Below are positions 33,485-42,099 of a stretch of DNA of 64,000 bases, in pieces. Origin of the DNA: Betaproteobacteria bacterium (GTDB lineage Bacteria > Pseudomonadota > Gammaproteobacteria > Burkholderiales > Casimicrobiaceae); assembly GCA_027492485.1 (NCBI GenBank), contig JAPUER010000060.1, forward strand, positions 109,915-173,914, in the 5' to 3' direction. Made by a program: the position numbers and the translations under genes. Within the stretch, counting starts at the first letter, position 1; each line of letters starts with the position of its first letter. A model generated the notes under the pieces. The model was not told the DNA's origin. It did not search any database and was given only the letters and a program-made list of their open reading frames with translations.

Positions 33485-35706
33485 CACCGCTCCCCTCCAA
33501 CCGCGGGTGTTTCGCCCTTTATGCGCGCCGTTTCACGCTCGTAAGCCTGAACGAATGCGCGCCCGAAGATGCTCTGGAAGTCGTCTTCGGCCTCCCTGCG
33601 GATTTGCAGGTAGCGCTCCAGATACATGTCCCACAGTTTCGCCTTGCGTGCCGACGGCAGCAAGGACTCCAGAACAGACCCGCGCGCCAACTTTTCACCT
33701 AATACCGCCGGATCGAATTTGCCGAGCACTTCCGTCAATGCGGCCCGCGTCCCTGCGATGACGCCGACTTCATGGGCCCGCAAATCGTCAAAAGCATCGC
33801 GCATGGCAACGTCAGCCCGCATGAAACCGGGCATTTTCTTTCCCAACAACTGCAACATCGCAGCGTCGGCATTGGGCAAAAACTTCAGCGGATTATTGGC
33901 CTGCACCGAAATGATGGTGACACTCGCCTGTACCTCGCGCTTGGTGGCCGCGCGCGCAGCCAGCATGTCCACCGCGCCGGCCGTCGCGCTGCGCAGCACG
34001 CTGCCGACCATCATCATCACCTCGGGCGTCAGCCCTTGCGGGAGTGCCGAGGGCGGCAGTCCCGCGCCACGCAAGAACGCCTCGGTCAGCGCGTCGGTCG
34101 ACGATGCCGCCGGTGGCGTCGGCGCTACGTGCTGCACCACCGCAGGTGCAGTCGCCGAAGGCGTCGGCGCGAAGGCGCCGAAAGGAATCGGCGGAACAGG
34201 CGGCGCCGCAACGGGGGGCGCCACCGCCGGTGCGACCGATTGCAGGACCGGCGGCGGCATGGCTGGACGCACGGGCTCCAGCGGTGCCGCGATCAGGCCG
34301 GCGAACGGATCCTGCGGCAGGATCGGATTCGGCGCGGGTGCACGCACAAGTTCATCGACCGCTTGCGGCACCGGCGGCGCAAACGCTGCTCCCAACTCCA
34401 GCGCGTCGTCCCGCATGGGTCGGTGACCCGGCGGCGGCGCTTGCGTCGGTGCGAACAACGCCAAAGGATCGGTGTCGTCGCTGTCGGCCCCCAGCAGTAT
34501 GCCCAGCCCGTCCGCAGAATTGGAAACCGGCAGCGCGCCAGTTCCGGCCAGGAGTGGGTCGTGAGATACACCCGGCGCCCCCTGGAACAACGAATCGATC
34601 GGCGGCGCAACGTGGGTTTGTGTAGTTGCCGTTTGCGCAGCCGCTCCGGCGGGTTGGCCGAGCAAACCTGCGAGCGGATCGGCACTATTGCGCTGCACAT
34701 CCGATGGCAGATCGAACGGATTGAAGTCGTCGGGGATCGTCGCTCCGGAGGCGGCGCCAAGTGCGCTCGACGCCGCCGGGATGCGCGCGCCACTCGGTGC
34801 ACTGTGCGGCAGCGCAGGCATCGCGCCGACACTGCCGCCCAGCGCGGCGAGCGGATCGGCGCTCAACCCGGCAGGCACCGAGGTGCCGGCGGGTGAACTA
34901 CCGGCAGAGGGAAAGACACCGGGCGGTGCACCAATGCCTTCGAGCAAATTGGCGAACGGGTCCGCGCTCGCGGGCGCTGGCGCTGGCGCACCGGTCAGAA
35001 AGTCGCCGATCGTCGCCGCAGCCGAAGACGGCCCCAGCGCCGGCGGTGCCGGCATCTGCGACGGCTCCAGCAGCCCGTGACCGATGCGCGAACCGTTGCC
35101 GGCAGCCGCACTTCCGATCACCGACGTCGGTATGGCGACTGGCGCTCCGGCAAGCAAAGCTTGCAAAGGGTCGTCGCCCGCCGACGACAGCGGCATTGCA
35201 ACAGGTGCGCCCGCCGCAGGCGCCGGGAATAGCGCGCCCAAGTCCAACTCTCTCGCCGTGGCGAGCGGCGCCGCGGACATGCTCGCAACCGGCGCCGCCG
35301 CACTTTGCGACGGCAACTGCGTCGGCGGCTGTATGAGTGGCGAGACCTGCGGCCTGGGCGCACCTGTCGCCGGCACCGCGGTCACCCCCGGCAGCACGGC
35401 CTGCAGCAGGTAAGGCCCGATTTCGATCGTGACGCCGTGCGCGACCGGCACCGACTCCCCGCTATCGAGCTGCTGCTCACCCACTGCGATGGGCAACGAA
35501 GCGCTGGAGTTGGTGATCGTCGCCACGCCGCCGGGAAAGCTGACCGTGGCATGCAGCCGCGAGACCCGGCGATGCTTGTCGGGCAACGGCATTGAATTGC
35601 TCTCATCGCGACCGATGGTGCCGCCATTCACGTCGAACCGGCAGGCAAACGCCTGCGTCGGCGGGGCCGCATCGACGGAGACAACATTTAGGGTCAGACC
35701 GGTCAT
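33484..35706 (-). CDS. tagH: FHA-domain T6SS regulator (Fha1/TagH-like)
   Basis: The product has 740 aa from the ATG at 35706; a GTG 4 codons upstream is an alternative. The N-terminal FHA domain (about 5-105) has the phosphothreonine-binding pattern IGRDESNSMPLPDKHRRVSR and LHATVSF. A very long Pro/Ala/Gly-rich low-complexity linker spans about 110-540. The C-terminal 190 residues form the T6SS-specific helical domain (FLRGAGLPPSALPQGLTPEV, later FDDLRAHEVGVIAGTRAAL). FHA proteins of this type bind kinase-phosphorylated threonines and promote baseplate assembly. The linker is much longer than usual and is likely disordered. Confidence 0.93.
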   Translation of the reverse strand: MTGLTLNVVSVDAAPPTQAFACRFDVNGGTIGRDESNSMPLPDKHRRVSRLHATVSFPGGVATITNSSASLPIAVGEQQLDSGESVPVAHGVTIEIGPYLLQAVLPGVTAVPATGAPRPQVSPLIQPPTQLPSQSAAAPVASMSAAPLATARELDLGALFPAPAAGAPVAMPLSSAGDDPLQALLAGAPVAIPTSVIGSAAAGNGSRIGHGLLEPSQMPAPPALGPSSAAATIGDFLTGAPAPAPASADPFANLLEGIGAPPGVFPSAGSSPAGTSVPAGLSADPLAALGGSVGAMPALPHSAPSGARIPAASSALGAASGATIPDDFNPFDLPSDVQRNSADPLAGLLGQPAGAAAQTATTQTHVAPPIDSLFQGAPGVSHDPLLAGTGALPVSNSADGLGILLGADSDDTDPLALFAPTQAPPPGHRPMRDDALELGAAFAPPVPQAVDELVRAPAPNPILPQDPFAGLIAAPLEPVRPAMPPPVLQSVAPAVAPPVAAPPVPPIPFGAFAPTPSATAPAVVQHVAPTPPAASSTDALTEAFLRGAGLPPSALPQGLTPEVMMMVGSVLRSATAGAVDMLAARAATKREVQASVTIISVQANNPLKFLPNADAAMLQLLGKKMPGFMRADVAMRDAFDDLRAHEVGVIAGTRAALTEVLGKFDPAVLGEKLARGSVLESLLPSARKAKLWDMYLERYLQIRREAEDDFQSIFGRAFVQAYERETARIKGETPAVGGER

Positions 35707-35760
35707 TGTCCTTGGCACTCGGTTGCGACTGATCGTGGCTTTGCTTGCCAGCGGAACGAA

Positions 35761-36258
35761 TTAACGGCCCAGCACTGCGCGGCGAGCGCGCTCGAACTGC
35801 GGCCCCCAGACTGGATGCCCGCGTTCAGCCGGCGCCAGCTCGAACTGCGGATCGGCCCGGAACGCGCGTTCGAAGGTTTGTCGGCACGCCGTTGTCGAGC
35901 CCGCCGAGCACTGCGAGAAGGCAAGCACTTTGAGCGCACGCAGCAACTGCGCCGGATCGAGCGAACCGTCGGTTGTCATTGGGTTCAACTGGCGGATGGC
36001 GGCGCCGAATTCGCCGCGGTCGTAAGCGCCGATCGCGGCGACCAGAGCCCTCTCGCTGGCACTTGTGTCGACCGCGGGTGCCGCCGGAGCCACCGGTGGC
36101 GCGGCCAGTGCGGGCGGAGGCGTCACCGACGGAGTCGGTGGCGGCGGTGGCGCCGGGTGATTGACCGTCGCCGGCGGCGGTGTCGCGCAACCGGCCATCA
36201 GCACCGCGGTGGCGATCAGCGTTGCAAGTTTCGGGGTACCGCTTGATTTCATCTTCAC
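35761..36258 (-). CDS. Lipoprotein with Cys-pair TPR-like periplasmic module
   Basis: The 165-aa precursor has a signal peptide ending in the lipobox VLMAGC (Cys24), followed by Ala rather than Asp, favouring outer-membrane sorting. A Pro-rich spacer (30-62) leads to a helical module from about residue 67 to the end. The module matches, in order and Cys spacing (C117, C125; QCSAGSTTAC), the periplasmic C-terminus of the kinase at 12136. It lies between the FHA gene and the PEGA kinases. It could be a functional stand-in for the missing TssJ, or a partner that signals to a kinase. It shows no TssJ beta-sandwich features. Confidence 0.85.
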   Translation of the reverse strand: MKMKSSGTPKLATLIATAVLMAGCATPPPATVNHPAPPPPPTPSVTPPPALAAPPVAPAAPAVDTSASERALVAAIGAYDRGEFGAAIRQLNPMTTDGSLDPAQLLRALKVLAFSQCSAGSTTACRQTFERAFRADPQFELAPAERGHPVWGPQFERARRAVLGR

Positions 36259-36294
36259 TCTCCTGCGTGCTCGGTCCGGCGCCTTGCTTGTTGA

Positions 36295-38046
36295 CTAAAA
36301 CGTGTGGCGGACCGTCACCGACTTGCCTGCCACCACGTCGACGGTTTTGGTGACCGGTGGTCCGGCCGGGTTCTGGATCACGATCGTGTGACTACCTGGA
36401 GGCAACGACAATTGCATCGTGGGCGGCGAAGCACCTTTCGAGACGCCATCCACTGTAATGCTGCCCCAGGGCTTGATCCGCAGGTCCACCTTGCCGGTTT
36501 CGCGGGCCACCGGCTTGTCGGGGCTGACCGGCGCGGCGGGCTCGGCATCGGTCGCCGCCGGTCGCTCCGGCGTCACGACAACTGCTTTGCTTTCTTCGGC
36601 GGGGGGCGCGGGGCTGACCGGTGCCGGTTGCGCGTCCGGTCGTTCAGCAACCGGCGGCGGCTCCGGCGGCTTGGCAACTTTGGGTTCTTCAGCCGGTGAC
36701 ACGATCGCCACCGGTGGCTCGCCGGGCCGATCGCCTTTGCTCATCATCAGGTACGCCGCCGCACCAATCACCGCCATTGCGGCAATGCCAAGCACTGCGA
36801 CCGGCAGCACATTGTTCTTCTTCGCTGGCGGCGTGGCAGCGGGGGTTTTGACCGACGACGCGGGCGGCGGCGGCACCGCTGGTGCCCCCGTTGCCCGTGC
36901 CGGCGCCACGGTCGGCGAACTGCTCACCGATCGAGCCGAGGCTGGCGCCTGCCCGATCAGCGCGGCAAGCGGATCCGCAGCCGCAGGCGACGCCGCCGCG
37001 ACCTGTGCCAGCGGGTCGACGGCCGCGCCGGACACCGGCGGCGCAGCGGCCGGCAGCGGCGATGCGACCGGCGGGCGCACCTGGTTGGCCATGGCAGATT
37101 CCGCCGGTCGCGCATAGGCGGTACGCTGCAGGATCACGGTCGAGCTGACCGGAGTCGTCACCCAGCCCAGCGCGGCACGCAACTCATCGATCGACTGATA
37201 GCGGTTTTCCGGCATCACCGCCAGACACTTCATCACCGCCTGACACAGGGTATCCGAAAACTCACCGCGGGCAGCAACCGACACCGGTTTCAGCGGATCG
37301 TTCATCATCCGCGAGATGGCCTGCACCGGCACCTTGCCCGTCATCGCGTGATAAAGCAAGCCGCCGACCGCATAGATGTCCGTCCATGCGCCCTGCGGCA
37401 TCGAGCCGTCGTCGGAGTATTGCTCGATCGGCGCGTAGCCGGGCTTCAGTACTGTGGTCAGCGCACGGGTCATACCGCCGATGATTCGCCGGGCCGCGCC
37501 AAAGTCCATCAGCACCGATCGCCCGTTCGGCAATACCAGGATGTTGTCCGGTGCAATATCGCGGTGATAGCACTTCTCGTCGTGCAATTCCTGCAAGGCG
37601 AGCAAGATCGGATCAAGCGTTTCGCACAGCCACTGTTCGGTCACCACCTGCGGATTGGTGCGCAACATTTCGCGCAGGGTGATACCGCGGTAATAGCGCA
37701 TTGCCATGTACGCGGTGCCGTTACCTTCCCAGAAGCGGAAGACTTCGACCAAGCCCGGATGCGAGAACTTGGCCAGCATCCGCGCCTCGTTGATGAAGCT
37801 CGACAGGCCGGCGTTGAACGTCTTGGTGTGCTCCTCCGAACGCACCTGCACGGTACCTGCCGCGGTGCGACTGGCGAACGCGGTCGGCAGGTATTCCTTG
37901 ATGGCGACGATACGGTCGAGGCTCGAGTCGCGCGCACTGTAGACGATGCCGAAGCCGCCTTCCCCGATAACGCCGGTAATTTCGAATTCACCGAGTCGCG
38001 TGCCGGGCGGCATCGCACTGGAAGCTGTGGCAGAAGAAGCGGTCAT
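36295..38046 (-). CDS. Ser/Thr kinase with periplasmic PEGA-like domain (1)
   Basis: The product has 583 aa. The kinase domain (about 15-285) has VIGEGGFGIVYSARD, VAIKEYLPTAF, HRDIAPDNIL, an intact MDFGAARRI and LKPGYAPIEQYSDDGS. A Pro/Ala linker follows, then a membrane helix near 410-430 (VLPVAVLGIAAMAVIGAAAY). The periplasmic tail ends in a PEGA-type beta unit: LRIKPWGSITVDGVSKG, PPTMQLSLPPGSHTIVIQNP and VDVVAGKSVTVRHTF. PEGA domains bind surface or cell-wall ligands, so this may sense envelope contact. It has a close paralogue immediately upstream, at 38087. Confidence 0.92.
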   Translation of the reverse strand: MTASSATASSAMPPGTRLGEFEITGVIGEGGFGIVYSARDSSLDRIVAIKEYLPTAFASRTAAGTVQVRSEEHTKTFNAGLSSFINEARMLAKFSHPGLVEVFRFWEGNGTAYMAMRYYRGITLREMLRTNPQVVTEQWLCETLDPILLALQELHDEKCYHRDIAPDNILVLPNGRSVLMDFGAARRIIGGMTRALTTVLKPGYAPIEQYSDDGSMPQGAWTDIYAVGGLLYHAMTGKVPVQAISRMMNDPLKPVSVAARGEFSDTLCQAVMKCLAVMPENRYQSIDELRAALGWVTTPVSSTVILQRTAYARPAESAMANQVRPPVASPLPAAAPPVSGAAVDPLAQVAAASPAAADPLAALIGQAPASARSVSSSPTVAPARATGAPAVPPPPASSVKTPAATPPAKKNNVLPVAVLGIAAMAVIGAAAYLMMSKGDRPGEPPVAIVSPAEEPKVAKPPEPPPVAERPDAQPAPVSPAPPAEESKAVVVTPERPAATDAEPAAPVSPDKPVARETGKVDLRIKPWGSITVDGVSKGASPPTMQLSLPPGSHTIVIQNPAGPPVTKTVDVVAGKSVTVRHTF

Positions 38047-38086
38047 GGTCTCTTCTCGCGGAATTGGGTAATCGACATTGCCGGCA

Positions 38087-39580
38087 TCATTGGAAACTAT
38101 GCGAAACCGTCACCGAAGCGTCCGCCGTCACTTCGACTGTCTTGCTGACGCGGTTTGACTTGTTGATGATTTCGATGGTGTGCTTGCCGGCCGGCAACTT
38201 GAGTTCGGTGACCGGTGGCGACAATCCTTTAGCGATGCCATCGACATCGATCCGACTCGGTGGCTTGATGTCGAACTTCACGGTGCCGACAGCGGTCGGC
38301 AGCGCATTCGGTGCGCTTTGCCCGCCGCTTTCGGTCGTCGGATTGGCCGTTGTACTCGGCGTCGTCGCCGCTGGCGCGGGAGCGGCCGGCGTCGGGGCCG
38401 GGGTCGGCGTTGCCGCCGCGATCGGCGACGGCGCCGGCTTTCGGGTCAGCCAGTACGCGCCACCGCCTACCGCGAGTGCAAGCGCAACGGCACCGGCGAT
38501 CAACGGTGTTCGCGATGGCCCAGCTTCGGCGCGCACGGCAGGCGCTCGCTCGCCGCGCAGGTGCGGCTCGTTGCGGTCGGGCGCGGCCACCGGCGGCGGT
38601 TTCGGTCCGGTGCGCGGTGCGTTGTCCGGTTCCAGCCACACCTGCGGGCTGGGCAGCGTAACCACCCGTGGCTGCAGGCCGACGTTCCAGCCAAGTGCTT
38701 CGCGGAAGGCGGTAACGGTCTGAAAGCGGTTGTCGATGTGCACGCTCATCGCTTTCGCGACTGCCTGCGAGAAAGAGATCGAGAATTTGTCGCCGGTGAC
38801 CTGATTGACCGTCGGCAGCGGATCGGACAGCATGCGCGACACCGCCTGCAAGGGCGGCTTGCCCGTGGCAAGGTGATAAAGCACGCCGCCGAGCGCATAG
38901 ACGTCGGTCCAGGCACCCTGCTTCATGGTGCCGTCGTCGCTGTACTGCTCGACCGGCGCGTAGCCCGGCTTCAGCACGGTGGTCAGTGCCTGGGTGGCAT
39001 CGCCGATGATCTTGCGCGCCGAGCCGAAGTCGAGCAGCACCGAACGGCCATCGGCCAGCATGATGTTGTCCGGCGCGATGTCGCGGTGGAACACTTGCTC
39101 GCGGTGCAACATCTCCAGCGCGTCGAAAATCGGCCCCATCACCTGCGCGATACGCTCCTCGGTGAAGTCTTCAGTCCCCTGAGCAAGCACCTGACGCAGC
39201 GTTTCGCCCTTGTAGAGGCGCATGGCCATGTAGGCAGTGCCGTTGCCCTCCCAGAAGCGGAATACCTCGACCAGCGCCGGGTGGGCGAACTTCGCCAGCA
39301 TCTTGGCTTCGTTGATGAAGCTCTTGAGACCGGCGTCGAAGGTTGCCTTGTGGTTGACCGCGCGAACCGCAACGCGCACACCGTCGATGCGTCCGGCGAA
39401 TGCCGCCGGCATAAATTCCTTCAGGGCGACGATGCGATCGAGCGAGGTGTCTTTGGCGAGATAGACGATGCCGAAGCCGCCCTCGCCGATCAGACCGACG
39501 ATCTCGAAGTCCGCGACACGCGTACCGACCGGCAGGCAATTGGCATGGGTTGCTAGCAGTTGACTGGACGGACTCGACAC
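38087..39580 (-). CDS. Ser/Thr kinase with periplasmic PEGA-like domain (2)
   Basis: The product has 497 aa from a GTG at 39580, which has GAGG six bases upstream; frames further upstream lack family similarity. The kinase core shows LIGEGGFGIVYLAKD, VALKEFMPAAF, HRDIAPDNIM, LDFGSARKI and LKPGYAPVEQYSDDGT. The membrane segment is near residues 375-392 (PLIAGAVALALAVGGGAYWL). The periplasmic end is a PEGA-like unit (VKFDIKPPSRIDVDGIAKG, KLPAGKHTIEIINKSNRV). Its layout matches the 36295 gene, so the two are tandem duplicates with diverged sensors. It is 87 nt downstream of the MORN gene. Confidence 0.92.
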   Translation of the reverse strand: MSSPSSQLLATHANCLPVGTRVADFEIVGLIGEGGFGIVYLAKDTSLDRIVALKEFMPAAFAGRIDGVRVAVRAVNHKATFDAGLKSFINEAKMLAKFAHPALVEVFRFWEGNGTAYMAMRLYKGETLRQVLAQGTEDFTEERIAQVMGPIFDALEMLHREQVFHRDIAPDNIMLADGRSVLLDFGSARKIIGDATQALTTVLKPGYAPVEQYSDDGTMKQGAWTDVYALGGVLYHLATGKPPLQAVSRMLSDPLPTVNQVTGDKFSISFSQAVAKAMSVHIDNRFQTVTAFREALGWNVGLQPRVVTLPSPQVWLEPDNAPRTGPKPPPVAAPDRNEPHLRGERAPAVRAEAGPSRTPLIAGAVALALAVGGGAYWLTRKPAPSPIAAATPTPAPTPAAPAPAATTPSTTANPTTESGGQSAPNALPTAVGTVKFDIKPPSRIDVDGIAKGLSPPVTELKLPAGKHTIEIINKSNRVSKTVEVTADASVTVSHSFQ

Positions 39581-39667
39581 GCAGGGCCTCAACTCGTATG
39601 ACAGCGGGAACCATACCAGTATTCGGCGGGCGTGACCAGTCGGAACGCCGTGCATAGCGTTACATCG

Positions 39668-41353
39668 TCACAGCCCGACCAGCCCCACTTCTGCGAAGGT
39701 TTTCGATGCGACCGTGCCGACCACCCGCGAGCGGAAATCGGCCGTGGCGGCGGTACGCCCGTCGGCGAAGAGTTGCGATGGTGCGCCTTTTTCATTGCCC
39801 AGTGAGGTGACTTCGCTGATTTGTACTTGCGCTCTGCCTTTTTGGACGTCGATGTCGCGCACTTTGGCCTTGACATCGAAGACATAAACCACGCGCTGGC
39901 AGCTTGCTCCGGTTCCTGAAACACAAAACGGAAACTCCTGGCGGAAAGCGACAGTGCTGCCGACGAAAGCGCGTGCATTGGCCTGCCGCTCTTCCAGCGC
40001 CTTGCTGGCGGCACGGGCGGCAACCCGCGCCTGCTCCTCCCAAGCCGCAATCTTCTGCTTCGCCAACGCATGACGTTCGCATTCGTCGTCGGGGAAGGAA
40101 TCGATGAAACGCTTCAGCGCCGCAATGTCGCGCGCCGCGTTGTAAGCCGAGGCACACAGATTGGCACGCGACGGTGCGGTCGGGTTAGGCGTGGTCGGCA
40201 GCACGGGCGGCGGTGGTTCAGGCTCCGCGGCCGGCAGACTCGCCGCAGCGACCTCGGCGAAGAAGGTCATCACGCCGCGCGGCGTCGGTTTACCGGCGTC
40301 GAATTCGCCTTCGAAACGGTCGCCCGAGCCCCAGCGCATGATGCCCTGGCCGTGGGCAACCCCGTCGCGGACGGCGCCGGTGTAGGAGTCGCCGCTGGCA
40401 AACAGGATGTCGGCTTTGCCGCTGGCGCGGTCGTCACGCCAGTCGCCGTCGTAGGTGTCGCCGTCCGGGAAGCGCATGGCGCCGGTGCCGTCCTTGCGAT
40501 TGTTCTTCCAGGTGCCGTCGTAGCGTTGCCCGTTTGGCCATTCCTCCACGCCACGGCCCTCGCGGGCGCCGCGCAGCCACTGGCCGCTGTAGCCGCCACC
40601 GGACTTGTAACGCAGGGTGCCGGTACCGGTGCGTTCGTTCTTCACGAAATCGCCCTCGTAGACGTCGCCATTGGCGAACGTCAGCGTGCCTTTGCCATCC
40701 TGAAGATCGTCGCGCCACTGACCGCTGTAGCGCAGGCCATCCGGCCAGGCATAGGTGCCGACGCCTTCTTTGCGGCTGTTGCGTAGCGTTCCCTCGAAGC
40801 TGCGACCGTCGTTGTACTGGGCGCGGACGTCGCCGCTCAATGCGCCGGTGACCGGATCGACCGTTATCTGACCGCGATAGATGCCATCGACGGCGCGCAC
40901 TTCACGCTGGATTTGCGGCGCGGCGGGTGCGGCCGCCGGTGGCGCCGGCACGACGTTGGCGGCAGACGCGGCGGCCTGCTCGTGCAGCCGCAGCAGACTG
41001 CGCGGCACGTCATCGGCGCACGCGTCGCCGGCGCAATCGCGAACGTTGTCCTGGCGCAGCAGATCGCCGTTGCGGAACTGGCCGCGCAGGATGTAGCGGA
41101 GCTTGCCGGCGCTGAATGCAATGACGTCGCCGACACCATTGGCGCGGCCGCCACTGCACTCGCCGGTCCAGGAAATGGTGAGCGACTCAGCATTGGGAAT
41201 CGAATTGACCGCGCAGCGCGTTTGCAGATCGCTAGCGGTCACCGCGCCCTGCGCCGATACCGGCTCGGGTAACGCGAGCAGGGCCGCCAACACAATGACC
41301 GTCGGCACGGCGGCGGTCTTCATGCGGCGTGCGTTCGCAGCGCGCTCAATCAT
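39668..41353 (-). CDS. Exported MORN-repeat protein
   Basis: The product has 561 aa. ATG at 41353 (GGGGTTG upstream) or ATG at 41323 both lead into a signal peptide (TVIVLAALLALPEPVSA, cleavage before Q). From about residue 155 to 375 there are about eight MORN units of about 23 residues, for example YSGQWRDDLQDGKGTLTFAN, YEGDFVKNERTGTGTLRYKS and YDGTWKNNRKDGTGAMRFPD. The C-terminal part has a helical stretch (FPDDECERHALAKQKIAAWE) and a Cys-containing beta segment. MORN arrays bind lipids or scaffold membrane-associated complexes. It heads the kinase-FHA-phosphatase group, so a periplasmic scaffold for the sensing kinases is a reasonable inference. Confidence 0.85.
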   Translation of the reverse strand: MIERAANARRMKTAAVPTVIVLAALLALPEPVSAQGAVTASDLQTRCAVNSIPNAESLTISWTGECSGGRANGVGDVIAFSAGKLRYILRGQFRNGDLLRQDNVRDCAGDACADDVPRSLLRLHEQAAASAANVVPAPPAAAPAAPQIQREVRAVDGIYRGQITVDPVTGALSGDVRAQYNDGRSFEGTLRNSRKEGVGTYAWPDGLRYSGQWRDDLQDGKGTLTFANGDVYEGDFVKNERTGTGTLRYKSGGGYSGQWLRGAREGRGVEEWPNGQRYDGTWKNNRKDGTGAMRFPDGDTYDGDWRDDRASGKADILFASGDSYTGAVRDGVAHGQGIMRWGSGDRFEGEFDAGKPTPRGVMTFFAEVAAASLPAAEPEPPPPVLPTTPNPTAPSRANLCASAYNAARDIAALKRFIDSFPDDECERHALAKQKIAAWEEQARVAARAASKALEERQANARAFVGSTVAFRQEFPFCVSGTGASCQRVVYVFDVKAKVRDIDVQKGRAQVQISEVTSLGNEKGAPSQLFADGRTAATADFRSRVVGTVASKTFAEVGLVGL

Positions 41354-41678
41354 CGATCAACCCCATGTCTGCCCTTGTAGGGGCCCATTATCGCCGATGG
41401 TCGCGCACCAGCATTGCGGGTTCCGCCGCAGCCGCGATCGTGCACGACGCTTGGCGTTGGCGAGTGGCGGAAACGGTCGGGCGTCGTCGGCATGCCGTGT
41501 CAGACGAAAACGGCGCGACTTTCAGGCAATGGCAAGTAGCAGCTTTTCGAAGAAACGTAGATCACATGCGATCTACGTGCACAAATGGCGAAAAGTCGAC
41601 TATTAGGTTTTTGTCGTTGAATGCCTTGTTTCAATGCGTGTTATGACGAAAAGCTGATTGCCCATCGCTAGTCCGTCG
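41354..41678. other. Intergenic region with element copy D
   Basis: This 325-nt stretch separates the T6SS island from the YchJ-like gene and must carry the promoter of the MORN gene. About a third of it is element copy D. A perfect 9-bp hairpin (ACGTAGATC / GATCTACGT, 41557-41580) lies inside the left arm of copy D and, on the minus strand, is followed by TTTCTTCG. It could terminate the YchJ-like transcript. No coding potential is seen. Confidence 0.55.
41540..41656. repeat. GTCGAC-centred symmetric element, copy D
   Basis: The centre is AAAAGTCGACTATT around 41597. The outward boxes are CAGCTTTTC at 41540-41548 and GAAAAGCTG ending at 41656. The dyad-to-box distances are 54.5 and 55.5 nt. 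The left arm contains a 9-bp hairpin that the other copies lack. It lies 187 nt upstream of the MORN gene start. Confidence 0.75.
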
Positions 41679-42074
41679 TCAGCGAATCATTGCGTCGACA
41701 TACTGCCAGCGGCCCCCGGTGCCGTCGTCGCGCAGGAACCGGCTCAGTTCCTCCAGCCGCTGCGCCGGGCCGCCGCCCGGCGGGCGGTTGCGGGCAACGA
41801 ATTCGACGAAGCCTTCGTGGTCGGATGTGGTCCACGCGCGCTTGACGGTCAGCCCGAGCCACTTCACGCCGGAATCAAAACGCTCCATCTGCTCCGGCCG
41901 CGTGGAGGCGTGCCAGGTGTCAAGCAGGTAGTCGCGCAGGCCCAGCACGTAGGCGCTGTAGCGCGAACGCATCAGCGCCTCGGGCGTCGGCGCCAGCAGG
42001 TAGTACGCCCCGGCGTGATAGCGGCCGCAGCACTGGCGGTAGTCGCCGGGCAATCCGCAGGGGCAGGCCGCCAT
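41679..42074 (-). CDS. YchJ-like (UPF0225) protein with N-terminal SEC-C-type zinc motif
   Basis: The 131-aa protein begins MAACPCGLPGDYRQCCGRYH, a CPC-x8-CC zinc-binding SEC-C-like motif. It continues with the YchJ signature APTPEALMRSRYSAYVLGL and FVEFVARNR. E. coli YchJ has a second SEC-C motif at the C-terminus; here the protein ends without it. The cellular role of the family is not established. It is followed on the left by the T6SS island and preceded 26 nt upstream by the SDR gene, so it may be part of that transcript. Confidence 0.88.
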   Translation of the reverse strand: MAACPCGLPGDYRQCCGRYHAGAYYLLAPTPEALMRSRYSAYVLGLRDYLLDTWHASTRPEQMERFDSGVKWLGLTVKRAWTTSDHEGFVEFVARNRPPGGGPAQRLEELSRFLRDDGTGGRWQYVDAMIR

Positions 42075-42099
42075 CTCGTTTCGCAGCCGGCGCCGCGCG

